A DNA stretch of 64,000 nucleotides from the NCBI GenBank assembly GCA_030544235.1, contig CM060472.1, positions 24,453,724 to 24,517,723 on the forward strand. The letters are read 5' to 3'. The notes beneath the pieces are model-generated. The model was not told the DNA's origin. It saw only the letters and a program-made list of their open reading frames with translations, and made no database searches. Origin of the DNA: Lepturacanthus savala. Taxonomy: Eukaryota; Chordata; Actinopteri; Scombriformes; Trichiuridae. Positions 43,671 through 56,000 of this stretch are shown piece after piece. The position numbers were made by a program, and so were the translations under genes. The first letter of the stretch is position 1. Every line of letters begins with the position of its first letter.

Positions 43671-45065
43671 GTGGTAAAGCATGGTGTAGAGCATCACATC
43701 GTTACAGTCAGCCCACCAGTTTTCGCGCGGGCGCGACGTCTGGATGCTGCCAAGCTTGCCATTGCGAAAAGGGAATTTACCACCATGGAGCAGCTTGGCA
43801 TTGTCCGCCGCTCAAAGAGACCATGGGCCTCCCCCCTGCATATGGTCCCCAAGCGTGAGGGGGGTTGGCACCCCTGTGGGGACTTTCGCCGTCTTAACAA
43901 TGCCACCACTCCTGACCGATACCCCATCCCACACATCCAGGATTTCTCTGTGCACCTGGCAGGGGCTGCGATATTTTCTAAGGTGGATTTAGTGCGAGGT
44001 TACCACCAGGTGCCGGTCCATCAACAGGACATCCCAAAGACTGCTGTCATCACCCCATTTGGACTTTTTGAATTCCTACGGATGCCATTCGGCCTAAAAG
44101 GGGCAGCACAGACCTTTCAAAGGTTGATGGATTCAGTGTTAAGAGACATGCCTTTTATCTTTGTATACCTGGACGACATCCTGGTGGCCAGTGTTTCTCC
44201 TGACGAGCATCTGTCACACCTGTGTTTGCTTTTTGGTCAGCTAAGTGAACATGGACTGATTGTGTACCCTTTGTGAACCCTGACGACCATTGATTTCCTG
44301 GGCCACTGCGTCTCTCCTTCGGGGGCAGTTCCCCTGCCTACTAAGGTTGAGGCTATAGCTGCTTTTCCACGACCTCGGATGGTCAAGACCCTGCAGGTGT
44401 TCCTCGGCATGGTGAACTTTTATAACCGTTTTATTCCCAGGGCAGCTCACCTGCTGCGCCCGCTTTATGAGGTGCTACGGGATCAAAAGGCCAGTGCTCC
44501 AGTGGACTGGTCGCCAGTGAGGGTGCAAGCTTTTGAGGACGCTAAGACTGCACTCACTAGTGCTGTTTTGCTTGCACACCCAGTGGCTGCTGCTCCTGTG
44601 GATCTGACAACGGACGCCTCGGATTTTGCTGTGGGGGCAGTCTGCGAGCAGTGGGTGAAGGGCGTGTGGCAATACAGTGAATTTGACAGAGAGCTGCTGG
44701 CTCTTTTCCTGGCCACACAGCATTTCAGGTTCCTGCTAGAGGGCCGTGAGTTCACCGCTTTTGTGGACCACAAACCCCTCACCTTTGCCATGACCAAGAC
44801 CACTGAGCCATGGTTGGCTAGGCAGCAGCACCGCCACCTTTCTGCCATTTCGGAATTTATGACAGACATTCGGCATGTAGCGGGCAAGAACAACTTCGTG
44901 GCTGACTGCCTCTCTAGGGCCCAGGTCAGTTCTATGCATTTGGGTGTGGACTACGCCACCGTGGCTGTTCAGGGATACAGAGATCCAGGGTTTTCGGTCA
45001 GCTGTGACTGGGCTGCGCCTGGAGGATGTGGTGTTTCAGGACGGCGGAGTCAAGCTCCTTTGTGA
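43671..45065 (+). pseudogene. Ty3/gypsy reverse transcriptase and RNase H (broken)
   Basis: The RT part spans 43671-44276 and includes the FSKVDLVRGYHQ block, the FGLFEFLRMPFGL block and the YLDD catalytic motif (about 44167). One in-frame stop at 44274 separates it from the rest, which shows the LGMVNFYNRFIP connection region and RNase H blocks (LTTDASD near 44605; FLLEGREFTAFVDHKPL near 44730-44780). It is copied from RNA to DNA in the life cycle of such elements; this copy is dead. Confidence 0.9.
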
Positions 45066-46177
45066 CATGTCCCTAGGCCAGCCCCGCCCCTTGGTCCCCT
45101 CCAGCTGGCGCCGCCGGATTTTCGACTCTTTGCATTCCCTTTCGCACCCAGGTGTGAAGGCTTCAGTGAAGCTGGTGGGGGCAAGGTTTGTCTGGCCTGG
45201 TCTCTGACACACTAAAGCCCCGCTGGAGCCATTTCGCATCCCAGAGTGGCGGTTTGACCACGTCAACGTGGACCTGGTGGGTCCGCTTCCCCCCTCTAGG
45301 GGTTTTACTAACCTCCTCACCATGGTGGACAGGGCCACCAGGTGGCCGGAGGTTGTGCCCCTGTCTTCCACCACAAGAGAGGAGGTGGTTGTGCCCCTGT
45401 CTTCCACCACAACAGAGGAGGTGGCCTGGGCCTTCATCTTTGCCTGGTTGGCCCGATTTGGCCCTCTGATCTGACAGGGGCTCTCAGTTTACCTCTGAGC
45501 TTTGGACGGCGGTGGCAACGAGCCTGGGGGTGAAGCTGCATCGCACCACGGCATACAATCCACAGGCTAACGGACTATGTGAGCGGTTTCACCGCTCGAT
45601 GAAGGCTGCTCTTCGGGCCACACTCACGGACGCTTCTTGGATAGATCGTCTGCTGTGGGTCTTGTTGGGCCTGCGTTCGGCTCCAAAGGCAGATCTGCAG
45701 TCCTCATCAGCAGAGCTGGTGTTCGGCCAGCCACTGAGGGTCCCCAGGGAGTTCCTCCCGGATGCCTCTGCCCCCTGGCCGGCCATAGTTCCCCGTCCGG
45801 TGGTCCAGGGTTCTGCCAGGATTTGCGTCCCGGTGCCTGCCCATCACTGTCTCCCCAGTTCGTACATCCCAAAGGACCTTCTCTCTGCAGAGTACGTTTT
45901 TATCCGTCATGATGCCCACCGTTCTCCGCTCCAGCCTCCTTATGATGGACCTTTTCGGGTGGTTGAGGCTGGGCCGAAGACGTTTGTGGTGGATGTTGGG
46001 GGACGTTTGGACCGAATTTCAATAGACCGCATTAAGCCTGCCCACCTCATTCCAGAGGAGCCAGTGGAGGTGGCTCAGGCGCCACGCCGTGGCCGCCCTC
46101 CTCTCTCATCAGCAGACCGGGCTGCAAACCAGCCCCCCTGCCCCCGCATCTTGCCAGCCACCGCCAGACAGGATTAA
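44944..46177 (+). pseudogene. Ty3/gypsy integrase (broken, with internal duplication)
   Basis: It shows an LHSLSHPGVKAS zinc-binding region remnant, the core VDLVGPLPPSRGF with a catalytic Asp, and TAYNPQANGLCERFHRSMKA with the catalytic Glu, followed by a chromodomain-less C-terminus (YDGPFRVVE, then DRIKPAHL). A 36-bp in-frame duplication (45352-45423) doubles VVPLSSTTREEV within the core. Stops at 45205 and 45472 and a frameshift near 45500 break it. Confidence 0.88.
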
Positions 46178-46279
46178 GGGGTGTGTTATGGGAAGCGGGG
46201 GATTTAAACGCACGGTTGCGTTCTGGAAATAAAGCACTGGAAAGCATTACCTCGCTTCGGTTTGTTACTGACCTCCACA

Positions 46280-47220
46280 ATATATAAATAAAATGAAAGC
46301 ATTTTAACAAAACTATGCAGTCTTCATGAACATAAACACAAAGAACACATTAAATAGTAATGATAAGCAAGGGCATATGAAGAGCATGCAGGGCTATGGA
46401 AGGTAGGTAAGACTAACATTAGATATGAGCACAGAACAGATGGATTCTAATTAACTTTAAACTTTAAATTTATTAGCCGCATTGGATTCAATACTGGTCT
46501 GCTCTGACCTAACCGGTTGTCCATATTTTTGAGATGTCCATCTCTGAAATGTCTGTCTCAGTTACAGTGGTAGTGGTTGTGTGGACACTTTTTATAGGAA
46601 TTATTTCTTTATCAGATAAACCCGGAATCAACGTGTCTGAGGTGTAAAATAAGGCTGGTGGAGGTCAATGAAAGTTAGATCCTCACTTATCCTTCTGGGA
46701 GATTAAAAAAGAATTAAGAAAAACACAGCTCCCCAAACTGCGACATCTCTTCAGCCACTAGCCTCGGGTACACGTGTCTTGCCCAAGGACAGAAACCACG
46801 TTGTTTGCTCGAACGACCTAAGTGGGAACCGAAGGTAGGAAGGTAGAAAGCTGCTAGAATAGAGAACTGAAAAAGGATGGTGTCATGGATTTATTAAAGA
46901 AACATGCTATCTTGAATCATTCATTGTGTGTTCATGTTGGTTTCTTATTTTTTAAAAGTCCATTTGGATCATTTTTTTTTTAAATAAAACTTTTTTTACA
47001 TTTACATTTTACATTTTCTTTTTTTTACACAAAATGTCAAATGGTCATGAAATCAATAATATATGTGACTGCCTCAGGATTTTTTTTCTTTATTCCCTGC
47101 ATTTATATGAGTATGCATGTGTGAGTATATGTATATATAGTTGCCTTGGTAACAAACAAAGGGGATCCAAATGTAAACAATAAAACTTAGTAGCGTTGTC
47201 AGGGTTACATCCTTGAAAGT
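46280..47220. other. Intergenic with flanking repeat copy
   Basis: No gene is seen. The stretch 46926-47065 (TGTGTTCATGTTGGTTTCTT ... ATGTCAAATGGTCATGAAAT) recurs at 60201-60310 in the same orientation. The segment near 46760-46830 (CACGTGTCTTGCCCAAGGAC) resembles a common fish SINE/LINE tail. Confidence 0.55.
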
Positions 47221-47444
47221 AAGTTCATAACTGAGCAGACTTCACATAGAGAACAGCATTTGTTGGATTTACAGAAAGACTTTGACAGCAAGACATTGAT
47301 TTCGGAAGTTGGATTATTTTAATGATAAAGACTTTAGATTGTTTCAGCAGTTGAATTACTTTCAATATAAACAGCAAGACTTTATGTTGATTTCACCAGT
47401 TGGATTTTTAGATCAATGATCTGAGAGGACTGAACAGAGCTGAG

Positions 47445-48597
47445 ATGGTAAGGGGAACACAGAACCAGAACACAGCACTGAACCTCTATCTTGTTTTTTT
47501 TTTTTTTTTAACAATTTCATGCTGTGTATAAACACACTTTTGATCCAATTTGTAATTTATTCTCTCACTTCTAGTAAAATTGTAAACGCTTGTCTCTACA
47601 TTGCTTCACTGTTTTGAAGTTTCATGGCCAGATCCACAAAAAGTCAAATTCCAAAAAATCTTAATGTAACCCTAACCCTAATTAAAGGATTTATCAAAGG
47701 GCTCTGGTATTAAATGGAAATGTTTAAACACAATTACAGAACCTGTGACTCAAAAGATTCACAGTGTGAAGATTCTAAAACACCATTCAAATAATGTTCC
47801 TGTATGTTTTGGCTTTATGAGGCCATGTTACATATTCAAACATAAACAACTGTTGAAAAGTTGTGATGTCATGATTTACACAGAATGAAGTCTGATGACG
47901 TAATACTGTGAATATATCTTAAAGATCATTGTATCACAACAGGATAAAATGCACATTTGTCTATTCAATGAGCTCCAACAACCAGCTTCACAGAATCAGA
48001 CTGCGAATTAACTGTTGATACTGAAAGTTGTTGAGGTCTGAGACACACTGTTTTGACCAAATCACAGTAATTACATTGATAAACAAATTAAGAAACATTA
48101 CAGTAAGATAATATATTTCTGAACAACATGTGCTAAATGATGCAATTTTAGTTTTGTACAAATTTGATTTAGAATATTTGAGTAAACAATAGAATTGTGC
48201 TTAGAGTTTAGCCGTTTGGAGTCATGTTCATGAGCTTCAAGTTTTCAGAATTATGTACATAGCTTAAATCTTTTGTATATCTACCATATGACTGTACAAA
48301 TACAGGCATCAGATATCTTGTTCTAATATGAAAATGTCCTCATGGATTTTTGTGTTTGTGTGTCAGGAGTACAACAGAGGGATTGAGGACATGAGAAAAT
48401 CGATGGAAATGCTATTGAAAAAGGAGGGACAATTTGAGAATGAGAGAGAATGCTGGAGAGGTCAGGTATAAAAACCGCTGGATGAAAAGAAGAACAGAGA
48501 CGGGAAAATGGCTGCCATCAAAGAAAAGCTGGTAAAACTCTCTGAGCATGAACATTGCTACCAGAAAGAACTGTGTGAAAAGGAACAGAGCTACTAA
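47445..48597 (+). pseudogene. 5' end of the decayed coiled-coil repeat gene
   Basis: Exon 1 contributes only the ATG (47445-47447, then GTAAGG). Exon 2 (48367-48465, after TGTGTCAG) encodes 33 residues, EYNRGIEDMRKSMEMLLKKE then GQFENERECWRGQ. Its sequence runs on into the frame V, stop, KPLDEKKNRDGKMAAIKEKL, VKLSEHEHCYQKELCEKEQS and a stop at 48592-48594. The last part is one unit of the repeat seen in the array from 53085. The stop at 48469-48471 shows decay. It is probably the start of the same ancestral gene. The protein family was not identified (a coiled-coil, Gln/Glu/Lys-rich protein). Confidence 0.55.
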
Positions 48598-48599
48598 CA

Positions 48600-51500
48600 G
48601 GGATGCTGGAAGTAATTCACAGTTGGGGGCTGAGAAATGTTCCGATGACATCATAATGTGAAAGGGCAACATACATAAAGAAATAATGTTCTCGATAGGG
48701 TGTTACAATATGTCTAGTAATCATGTGATACAGGCTATAAGTTAAAATACGATGTCATCACAACCAACCTTTATTAGACCTACAGAGGTTTTAGAAATAT
48801 AAGGGCAACTTGGTGGCAATGCAATGCTCAACTCAGGAATGTGAATGTGCTTCATTGAATCACACATGAAATGCAACTATTTCTCAGAATATCATATATT
48901 ACATATACAACCACATTTAATTTAGTGCTGTCAGTCGATTAAACAAATTAATCAAATTAATTACAGGATTTTGTAATTAATTAATCAAATTAATCCCATT
49001 TTAATGTCATATCTGCTAAAGGTCTCCTGATAAAGAATTTGAATTCTAGGATATTAAAAAAAGTGTAGTGCATGACTAATCAATTGAATACAGTAAGAAG
49101 AGAAGATTTGAAATCCATTTTTTTTTATTGGTGAACTGAATGAAATGAATGAAATCCAAAAGTAAAGGTCCAGCATATCCGCAAACCAGTTAGGCCAGGT
49201 GCACTATTCAAAAATGTAAAACAAATACAGCAATACAGTTAAATAAATAAATAAGGCTGTCTTCAAAAATGTTAAACAAACAGCAATACAATTAAATAAA
49301 TAAATTAAAGCTGTTTTCAAAAATTTAATACAAATACAGTGATTCAGTTAAATACAATTCTGAAATAAAATAAAGTTGTCTCAAATAGGCACTTAAGATC
49401 AATATACCAATTCAAAAATGACATATCTCATGATTCAAAAATACAAACATGACATAGTTTACCAGAGTTTAACAAAAATCAGAGGCTACAATATCTGAGG
49501 CACAACACCTCAACCCCAAAAGAGGATCTGTGGTTTTAGTATCAACCTCCGAAATCAAAAACCTACACGTCCCCACGTCAGGCTGGAGTTGCTCCAGTGG
49601 TCAGAGAACTCCTTTTTGTTGTTATTTATCATCCCGTTCTGTTCTTTTTGTAAATAAACTTGTCGTTAAGTGACTGAAAACGCATTTGTGTCATCCTCCT
49701 GAGTCTTGTCCATGTCTGTTATTGTTGCCCACACTGTAACAAATTGCTGTAATTTCTACAGGAAAATTTTACAATAACTTACTGTTCTGTCATTTTACAA
49801 TGTGTTTTTGTATGCTGCACTGCATTGTGGGTCCAAAATAAATACGACGACTGACAGCATTTTCCCACAGTATTATATTGTAAAATTACAGGTAAGTTAT
49901 GCTCTGACTGTAAAAGAAGCATATTACAGTTAGATTCTGTAAATGACCAGATGTTGGCGGGTTGAATTTGAAAGAGAAGACGCCATCTTGACACAGAGAC
50001 AGGAGCAACGGCCACATATGTGTCCTGCACTGATAAGTAAGTTCAAGTTTAACCACCTAAGTTACAAAATTAAAATGTGATATTACTTGTAAGTGATATG
50101 AGAGTCTTTTAAAAGCCAGCTCGAAACGTGTCTGTGGTAGTTCCGACCTCCCGCGTCTATGTGCCGACGGCCTTGCCGATAGCCCACAAACCAGCTGAGG
50201 GAGGCGGCTGGAGCTATCGGCAAGGACTAGTTATGTTTGAGAAGCTAGTATGTCTCGTCTGTGTAAATGTCGACGGCGAAGGGGCCCTGTAACGTGCAGG
50301 ATACACTGCAGCAGTGGTGATTAAACCGTGAAATAAACTGGGACAATAAACAGCGACGCAAGTTATTTCCCTGGCTAGCGGCTAAGCTAACATGTTAGCT
50401 GTTAGCCAATGTCTTACGTCTCAAGGCAAACATAACATGTTTGGGAAATGATTAACCTTTGTACCAAGACATTCACTGTAAATTCGCCATTTTTAAGTCA
50501 AAAAGGATGACAACGTGAATCATGTAGATTCAAGGAGTTTTTTTCGATCGGGAGATTTTTTGATGATGTTATTTTAAGCCTTTTGTGACAAAATAAAAAC
50601 ACGCGACCCTTGTCTTTTTTACACTCCTTTTCGCCGCTGATGTTATTGATTCATTTAAACGTAATGGTTTTGAGCCATTTAAAACGGCAATGCGGGCGTC
50701 TCGGGCCGTCAGGTTTTTTTTTCAGCGCGAGATTAACGTGTGTAAATACTAGGGAGGGGAATCGAGAACCGGTTCCGTGTGTTTCAGTTCCATGGAATCG
50801 TTTGGCAGTTTATCTAACTATTCTCTTATCGATTCCAACTAGTGCTAATTACGTCACGTAACTTACGCATGTCACGCACGTTCGATTCAGCAAGTACGAC
50901 TACGCGATTATGTTACGCTGGTTTCGCATGTGCGTTGCAGTCGTCAACAACAATGGCACCAACTAGGATCAAACGCTCTGGGGGGGGGAATAGACCAATA
51001 TGCTGAAACATTTGTGTACAAAGCATGCAATCTTTTTAAACGAGTGTCATGTTTTTGACGCGCTTCAGACTGATGCATCTCAACCAGCAGCGGCTGCAGT
51101 AGCCATGCTGTGATCACCACTGCGGCTACCACGGAAGGAAACTCTGGTACCACTGCCTATGTTCTTTGTAAAGCATGCAACGCTAACATTATGCTATTAA
51201 ATGAATGCGGCCTGCATTACATATAGAAGATGACTGTGACAAGAGAGAGTTAAGGTTTTGACTTCTTATTAAACAAACTTCCAATGCCAATCAAAATGTT
51301 TGTTCTTTTTCCCCAAATTAGAATCGATAACAAAATCAATAAAGAATCAAATCGTATGCAATATCGATAATGGAATCGGAATTGAAAAAATCCGATTTCC
51401 TTCTGCCACGGGTGCAGAAGGAAACCACATCCACCGCTAAAGGCACAGTGATCGACAACAAACATCAGCAAGGACAACTTCCAGGTGAAATCATTTGTCT

Positions 51501-53080
51501 AACTTTTTTCAATTTTATTCCACTATTTCTCATAACCTCTTTTCTTTGGCTTTCTGTCTTTCTGCCTAGCTATTTTTGTTGCTAGCCTTCCTTCTTTCTT
51601 TCTTGTTAGCTTTCTTTTTTTTACTGACTTTTTCCATGCTAGCTTTTTTGGAAATCCATCCATGTGAACAGGGTTAGGGTTACCCACATGGGACGAGGGT
51701 ATTCATTATGGTATTAATGAGACTAAGCCAAGTTTTACATAAACCATTTTGGTTATGGTGATGCAACTGTAAATAGTCAATAACCTATACATAACTGCTA
51801 CAAAAAATATGTGACAAGAAATCCAAACTATTCCTTTTACTGTTATGAACATACAATTTCACTGTATCAGCCAATGCATTGCAGATCCACTTCCTGGTTC
51901 AACTTGCCTGGAAAATATTCAACAGCATAAATTCTTTTTTTAATATAAATGTTTTGCAGTTTTTCATATTGGAAGGGCTGCTCTCTCTTGTACACCAGCA
52001 GTCAGTGCAGCTTTCTCATGAAGTTTCTTTTCATGTGATTTCAGATGTTTCATGGGAATCAATCTAACCAGAGGCACCAAGACGGCAAGGCAAGTCAGCC
52101 AGAAAAGTGGGAAGGTCCATGAGAACAAGAATAATGCAGTCAACCCGCACATATCCTCACTCCTCACGAGATTAATGGACTTTGAATCTTAAGTCATATT
52201 GCAAATGATGAGGACTCCTCTCCTCCCCTCTATATGAATGGAAGTAGGTCATAATATTCCATTGAATTCCCTGCAGTCACAGATGTGAATGTTTTGTTAA
52301 GATACTCAAGTTAACATAATCTTTTCTGTATCTCGGATTATGATATTTAGAGTTGCTCAGACCTCAGGTTCTTAAAGTTTGCACTTGTGCTGCACTTAAG
52401 TTTGTTTTTGTTTTTTTGGTTTACATCATAATCAGTCGTCGTTTACATATGGCTATAGCTGAAAAGTGTTCATACCTGGCCAGTTCATAGAGATAGGCCA
52501 TCACAGCCTAACTCGGTGCTGGATAGGCTGGTCCTGCCAGGACCCTCTTGTTATTCTGTATAAGATATCTACCTCATGTTTTTAAGAGATTTAAAGTACA
52601 CTTTACAGTCTTTTAAAAGTAATAAGCATTCACTTTTTCAACTATTTGTGTGACTTTCGCTCTTCATTTGTAGACTTTAGCTCTTTGGTAGACTTTCGCT
52701 CCTTTGAGTCATGGTTCCACCATGACTCAAAGGAGCGTCTTTCTTCTGACTAATACTTTTTAGCTCTGTTTTTAGCTGTGCTAGTGCAAGCCTAGTTGTT
52801 GACATAGTTGTTGATTATAACACTTTAAACAGTCATTATGCTGTGTTTGCGGTACTATGTTTTGTAAATCAAATCATGCTTGTGACATTTATAGTCAAAT
52901 ATATAGTTTGAGTTATGTAAATAAAATGACAATAGTATAATAATAGTGTGATATGTATTTATTTATTTATTTTTATTTATTTGCATTTTGTATTCAGCTT
53001 CTCGCCACCAGGGGGAGCTGCAGCCCCCCTGACACCCCAGCCCACCCACTTCCAGCATCCATTGTGACCAAGTAGAGCAA
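48600..53080. other. Gap between coiled-coil gene parts, transposon debris
   Basis: No intact gene. About 48920-49020 (TCAGTCGATTAAACAAATTA) resembles a hAT-type end. About 49733-49960 is a CACTGTAACAAATTGCTGTA-type MITE. About 50745-51400 is an old hAT-like element with BED-finger-like residues (NMLKHLCTKHAIFLNECHV) and GAATCGAGAACCGGTTCC near its start. Near 52,685-52,735 is an inverted repeat (TTCGCTCCTTTGAGTCATGG and complement). Confidence 0.45.
50745..51400 (+). mobile_element. Decayed hAT-like transposon with BED finger remnant
   Basis: The ends are GGGGAATCGAGAACCGG and, about 630 bp on, GATAATGGAATCGGAATTG, a pattern I recognise from fish hAT elements. Inside, the reading NMLKHLCTKHAIFLNECHVF then LQTDASQPAAA resembles the end of a BED-type zinc finger and following linker. 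Frames are broken. Confidence 0.5.
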
Positions 53081-53084
53081 GAAC

Positions 53085-56000
53085 AACGCAAAGAGAACTC
53101 AGTAAGAAGGAACAGAGCCACCAAGTAAAATTCTCTGAGCAAAAATGTCGCGACTAGAAAATACTCAGTGAGAGCGAACAGAGCTATCAAGTAGAACTCA
53201 TTGAGCAAGGACATTGCTACCAGAAAAAACTATGTGAAAAGGAAAAGAGCTACCAAGTAGAACTCTCTAAGGAAAAACGTCACTACCAGAAAGGTCTGAG
53301 TGAGAAGGAACAGACCGACCAAGTACAACTTTCTGAGCAAGGACTTTGCTACCAGAAAGAACTTGGAAAGGAGAAACAGAGCAGAGCTAAAAAGTAGAAC
53401 TCTTTGAGCAAGAACATTGCTACCAGAAAAAAATAGGTGAAAATGAACAAAGCTACCAAGCAGAACTGAGCAAAAATGTCAGTACCAGAAAGGACTGAGT
53501 GAGAAGGAACAGACCGACCAGTAGAAATCTCTGAACAAGGACTTTGCTACAAGAAAGAACTCAGTTAGAAGGAACAGAGCTACCAAATAGAACTCTCTAA
53601 ACAAGAATGTTGCTACCACAGTAAGAAGAAACAGAGCAACCAAGTAGAACCTTCTGAATAAGAAGATCACTACCAGAAATAACGATGTGAAAAGGAACAG
53701 AGCTACCAAGTAAAACTCTCTGAACAAGAACATTGCTAGCAGAAAGAACTCATTGAAAAGGAACAAGATTACCAGCTAGACATACAGCAGCTGAAAGAGA
53801 AAAACTACCAACTTCAGGTTTATTGCCTCAGCTTATCTCTTTCATTCTATCAACTGATTTAAGATTACTTTAAAACTTTGAACTGAAAATATGCTCTTTC
53901 CCCTTTAAAGAGAAGAAAAATAAAGAGATTGTGGAGATGGAGTGGCAATCAACACAAAGATGAAGTCTCTGAGCAAGAACATCACTATCAGAAATAAATC
54001 TCCAAAAAGAAACATCATTACCAGAAAGATCTTTCTGAGAAGGAAGAAAATAACAAGCTTAAAATCAAGCACCTCCAAGAGGAAAACCTCCAACTTGAGG
54101 TTTGGTGCGACCAAGTACAAGCTTCTGAACAAGGACTTTGCTACCAGAAATAACTCGGAGAGGAGAAACAGAGTAGAGCTACCAAGTAAAACTCTTTGAG
54201 CAAGAACATTGCTACCAGAAAAAAATAGGCGAAAAGGAAGAAAGCTACCAAGTAGAACTATCTGAGCAAAAATGTCAGTACCAGGAAGAACTGAGTGAAA
54301 AGGAACAGACCGACCAAGCAGAAATCTCTGAACAAGGACTTTGCTACAAGAAATAACTCAGTTAGAAGGAACAGAGCTACCAAATATAACTCTCTAAACA
54401 AGAACGTTGATACCACAGTAAGAAGAAGTAGAGCTACCATTTAGAACTCTCTGAACAAGAAGATCACGACCAGAAATAACTATGTAAAAAGGAACAGAGC
54501 TACCAAGTAAAACTCTCTGAACAAGAACATTGCTATCAGAAAGAACCCATTGAAAAGGAACAAGATTACCAGCTAGACATACAGCAGCTGAAAGAGAAAA
54601 CCTACCAACTTCAGGTTTATTGCCTCAGCTTATCTTTTTCATTCCATCAACTGATTTTAGATTACTTTAAAACATTAAACTGAAAATATGCTGTCTTTCC
54701 CCTTTAAAGAAAAGAAGAAGAAAAAGATTCTGGAGATGGAGTTGCAATCAACATAAAGATGAACTCTCTGAGCAAGAACATCACTACCAGAAATAAATCT
54801 CCAAAAAGAAACATCATTACCAGAAAGATCTTTGTGAGAAGGAAGAAAATAACAAGCTTAAAATCAAGCACATCCAAGAGGAAAACCATCCAACGTGAGG
54901 TTTGGTGCGGCCAATTACAAGTTTCTGAACAAGAACATTGCTACCAGTAAAAAATAGGCGAAAAGGAAGATAGCTGCCAAATAGAACTCTCTAAACAAGA
55001 ACGTTGATACCACAGTAAGAAGAAATAGAGCTACCAATTAGAACTCTCTGAGCAAGAAGATCACTCCCAGAAATAACTATGTAAAAAGGAACAGAGCTAC
55101 CAAGTAAAACTCTCTGAACAAGAACATTGCTATCAGAAAGAACCCATTGAAAAGGAACAAGATTACCAGCTAGACATACAGCAGCTGAAAGAGAAAACCT
55201 ACCAACTTCAGGTTTATTGCCTCAGCTTATCTTTTTCATTCCATCAACTGATTTTAGATTACTTTAAAACATTGAACTGAAAATATGCTGTCTTTCCCCT
55301 TTAAAGAAAAGAAGAAGAAAAAGATTCTGGAGATGGAGTTGCAATCAACATAAAGATGAACTCTCTGAGCAAGAACATCACTACCAGAAATAAATCTCCA
55401 AAAAGAAACATCATTACCAGAAAGATCTTTGTGAGAAGAAAGAAAATAACAAGCTTAAAATCAAGCACCTCCAAGAGGAAAACCCTCCAACTTGAAGTTT
55501 GGTGCGACCAATTACAAGTTTTTGAACAAGGACTTTGCTACCAGAAATAACTCGGAGAGGAGAAACAGAGCAGAGCTACCAAGTAAAAATCTTTGAGCAA
55601 GAACATTACTTCCAGAAAAAAATAGGCGAAAAGGAAGTAAGCTACCAAGTAGAACTATCTGAGCAAGAACATTGCTACCAGAAAAAATAGGCGAAAAGGA
55701 AGAAAGCTACCAAATAGAACTCTCTAAACAAGAACGTTGAAACCACAGTAAGAAGAAATAGAGCTACCATTTAGAACTCTCTGAACAAGAAGATCACGAC
55801 CAGAAATAACTATGTGAAAAGGAACAGAGCTACCAAGTAAAACTCTCTGAACAAGAACATTGCTACCAGAAAGAACTCATTGAAAAGGAACAAGATTACC
55901 AGCTAGACATACAGCAGCTGAAAGAGAAAACCTACCAACTTCAGGTTTATTGCCCTACTTATCTCTTTCATTCTATCAACTGATTTCAGATTACTTTAAA

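Larger units (their letters stand above)
43439..46279 (+). mobile_element. Ty3/gypsy LTR retrotransposon remnant, 5'-truncated
   Basis: A pol region runs in order protease (GADF at about 43485, in a frame ending at 43648), reverse transcriptase, RNase H and integrase (Ty3/gypsy order), ending in a short LTR-like stretch that starts TGTTATGGGA after AAGGGG. There is no gag and no complete 5' LTR, although TTATGGGAA at 43439-43447 matches the start of the LTR-like stretch. The frames are broken by stops at 43646-43648, 44274-44276, 45063-45065, 45205-45207 and 45472-45474 and by shifts near 43650, 44990 and 45480-45510. It is not functional. Confidence 0.9.

Noticed and set aside
47660..47680. 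TAACCCTAACCCTAAT resembling telomere repeat
   Set aside because: Only two units and no neighbours of this type; chance or minor.
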